A stretch of 7,188 nt of DNA from JAIVJN01 sp036732565. GTDB taxonomy: Bacteria; Acidobacteriota; Vicinamibacteria; Vicinamibacterales; UBA2999. Positions 5,960 through 7,188 of the stretch are shown in pieces. The notes beneath the pieces were generated by a model that worked only from the letters and a program-made list of their open reading frames with translations, ran no database searches and had not been told where the DNA came from. The first letter of the stretch is position 1. Each line of letters starts with the position of its first letter. The DNA lies in assembly GCA_036732565.1 (NCBI GenBank), contig DAINCF010000371.1:1-7188 (forward strand), in the 5' to 3' direction. The position numbers and the translations under genes were made by a program.

Positions 5960-7057
5960 CTAGTCGCGCCCGGCCACTATCTCCGCCGCGAGATCGCCAA
6001 TGGCCAGGCACGACGTCAGACCGGGGGAATCGATACCGGCCACGTGGACCATCGCGGGCTGGGTCGGGTCGCGCGTGATGTGGAAGTCGGCAAACCGCTG
6101 CTCCGGCCCGCAGAACTTGGCGCGGATGCCGCTGCCGCCAGGCTGCAGATCGGCCATCGTCACTTCGGGCAGCAGATGCTGCGTGGGTTCGAGAAACGCC
6201 TCTAGTGGGAGCCGGTCGTCTTCGTAATCGTCCTTACGGTTCTGATATCGGATGGTCGGTCCGATCAGGACGCTGCCCCAGGTCGTCGGCGTGACGTGCA
6301 CACCAAGGCCGTGGCCGGATGGATGCGGCAACGGATAGACCGGGGCGTTTACGAGGTCGCGTTTCGCCGGCGCCAATTCGGCGTACTCGCCCCGGCATGG
6401 ATAGATCGTGAACGGCTCACCGCCGAGCAGCGCGGACACCTCGTCGGCGTAGAGGCCAGCCGCGTTGACGACCTGCCGTGCGTGGATCCGTTCCTGTGGG
6501 GTAGCGAGCGCGATGCCCTCGGCCGTGGCTGACGCATCGACGAGCGCGCTCCCAGGGAGCAGCGCGACGTCCAGATCGCGACACGCCGCCGCCAGCGCCC
6601 GCACGAGCGCTTCGGCTTCGACGATGCCGGTGTGAGGCGACACCAGCGCCGCGACGGCGCGCACGTGCGGCTCGCGTGCCCGGATCTCATCACTGTCGAT
6701 GAGCGTCAGATTGCCGACCCCGTTCGCTTCGGCATTGGCCTTCAGCGCGATGAGCTCCGCCACGTCGTCGTCGCTCGCCGCGATCACGAGCTTGCCCGAG
6801 CGACGATACGGGACGCGGTGCGCCTCACAGAACTCGTAGAGCAGATCGCGACCGCGCACGCACAACCGCGCCTTCAAGCTGCCGGGCGGATAGTAGAGCC
6901 CGGCGTGAATCACGCCGCTGTTGTGGGTGCTGGTGGCCTGTCCCACCCGGCGTTCGCGTTCGAGCACGACCACACTCGATCCTCGTTGCGCGATCGCGCG
7001 TGCGCACGCAAGCCCGACCACCCCACCGCCGATGACGGCAACGTCCACACGCTCCAT
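5960..7057 (-). CDS. lhgO: FAD-dependent L-2-hydroxyglutarate oxidase/dehydrogenase family protein
   Basis: This 365-aa protein starts at ATG 7057. It opens with a Rossmann FAD site, VAVIGGGVVGLACARAIA, with GGGVVG at 10-15 and the ribose-binding E33. Residues 43-56, STHNSGVIHAGLYY, match a signature of the L-2-hydroxyglutarate dehydrogenase group within the DAO superfamily, and PHTGIVE (141-147) is also typical. NAAGLYADEV (198-207) and GIDSPGLTSCLAIGDLA (341-357) are the expected FAD-contacting C-terminal elements. Family enzymes oxidise L-2-hydroxyglutarate to 2-oxoglutarate and pass electrons to oxygen or the quinone pool. The chain is shorter than E. coli LhgO (about 420 aa) but has no evident internal loss. 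Another 2-hydroxyacid or amino acid substrate is possible, so the symbol is tentative. There is no good Shine-Dalgarno; a weak -10-like TATCGT lies 14 bases before the ATG. It has no operon partner here, and an 8-bp minisatellite lies upstream. Confidence 0.85.
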   Translation of the reverse strand: MERVDVAVIGGGVVGLACARAIAQRGSSVVVLERERRVGQATSTHNSGVIHAGLYYPPGSLKARLCVRGRDLLYEFCEAHRVPYRRSGKLVIAASDDDVAELIALKANAEANGVGNLTLIDSDEIRAREPHVRAVAALVSPHTGIVEAEALVRALAAACRDLDVALLPGSALVDASATAEGIALATPQERIHARQVVNAAGLYADEVSALLGGEPFTIYPCRGEYAELAPAKRDLVNAPVYPLPHPSGHGLGVHVTPTTWGSVLIGPTIRYQNRKDDYEDDRLPLEAFLEPTQHLLPEVTMADLQPGGSGIRAKFCGPEQRFADFHITRDPTQPAMVHVAGIDSPGLTSCLAIGDLAAEIVAGRD

Positions 7058-7103
7058 GGCTGACGGATGCTACGATAACAAACCGTCATGCGAGACGAAT
7101 CGA

Positions 7104-7188
7104 GACCTGAGGCTTGGAGGCTTGGAGACCTGGAGGCTTGGAGGCGTGGAGGCCTGAAGGCTTGGAGGCTTGGAGGCTTGGAGGCCTG
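7104..7188. repeat. 8-bp minisatellite, consensus GCTTGGAG, running off the right edge
   Basis: From 7104 the sequence divides cleanly into 8-base units: ten full units and a 5-base remainder. Six units are exactly GCTTGGAG (starting 7112, 7120, 7136, 7160, 7168, 7176). The others are GACCTGAG, ACCTGGAG, GCGTGGAG and GCCTGAAG, and the last partial unit is GCCTG. Because 8 is not a multiple of 3 the array changes frame every unit, so it is unlikely to be coding, although an open frame ending at 7157 crosses part of it. It starts 46 bases upstream of the oxidase start codon, so it lies in or next to that gene's promoter. Its true length is unknown. Confidence 0.9.

Noticed and set aside
5954..5975. 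Rho-independent terminator between the two convergent stops
   Set aside because: Only a 4-bp GGGC/GCCC stem can form, and no T-run follows on either strand.
5196..6011. 271-codon minus-strand open frame
   Set aside because: It is antisense to the methyltransferase and extends into the oxidase gene's 3' end. It has no recognisable domain.
6632..7063. 143-codon plus-strand open frame
   Set aside because: It is the reverse complement of the FAD-binding part of the oxidase, which has clear Rossmann and family motifs.
7072..7077. TATCGT as a -10 box for the oxidase gene
   Set aside because: It matches the consensus at four of six positions, but no acceptable -35 lies 16-18 bases upstream, so it is too weak to list as a promoter.
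7104..7188. CRISPR array
   Set aside because: The repeat unit is 8 bp in direct contact with the next copy, with no spacers, so it is a minisatellite.

Overview
The window is GC-rich, tightly packed bacterial DNA. It holds four complete genes and the 5' end of a fifth. The codon bias is strong, and the secreted protein carries FN3 modules of a 'SGNTVSLAWDPPA' style. Together with the gene mix this fits a soil Acidobacteriota-type genome (for example Vicinamibacterales). That placement comes from protein style, not from a marker gene, and is only moderately secure.

Layout, left to right. (1) Bases 1-210, minus: start of a membrane-anchored protein that runs off the left edge. (2) 234-1940, plus: one polypeptide joining a zinc-knuckle SAM methyltransferase to a family 2 (DPM1-like) glycosyltransferase. 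It diverges from gene 1 with only 23 bases between start codons. (3) 1927-4848, minus: a 973-residue exported multidomain beta-sandwich protein with two related N-terminal modules, two Ig-like modules and three C-terminal FN3 domains. Its 3' end overlaps gene 2 by 14 bases. (4) 4849-5105: a 257-base divergent intergenic stretch with a REP-like GGGGTCTGACACC element at one end and a 7-bp-stem inverted repeat at the other. (5) 5106-5951, plus: a stand-alone class I SAM methyltransferase with a low-complexity N-terminus. (6) 5960-7057, minus: an FAD-dependent L-2-hydroxyglutarate oxidase/dehydrogenase-type enzyme, convergent with gene 5 and separated from it by 8 bases. (7) 7104-7188: an 8-bp minisatellite (GCTTGGAG) running off the right edge, upstream of the oxidase gene.

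Genes 1 and 2, and perhaps 3 and 5, fit a surface-glycan or exported-protein neighbourhood: lipid-linked sugar transfer, methyl transfer and a secreted carbohydrate- or surface-binding protein. The oxidase is a metabolic gene with no obvious link to them. Gene orientation alternates (minus, plus, minus, plus, minus), so there is no operon here and functional coupling is only suggested by proximity. I see no RNA gene, CRISPR array, transposase, toxin-antitoxin pair or recognisable defence system. The most unusual items are the methyltransferase-glycosyltransferase fusion, the duplicated module in the secreted protein, the hairpin abutting the GTG start at 5106, and the terminal 8-bp tandem array.
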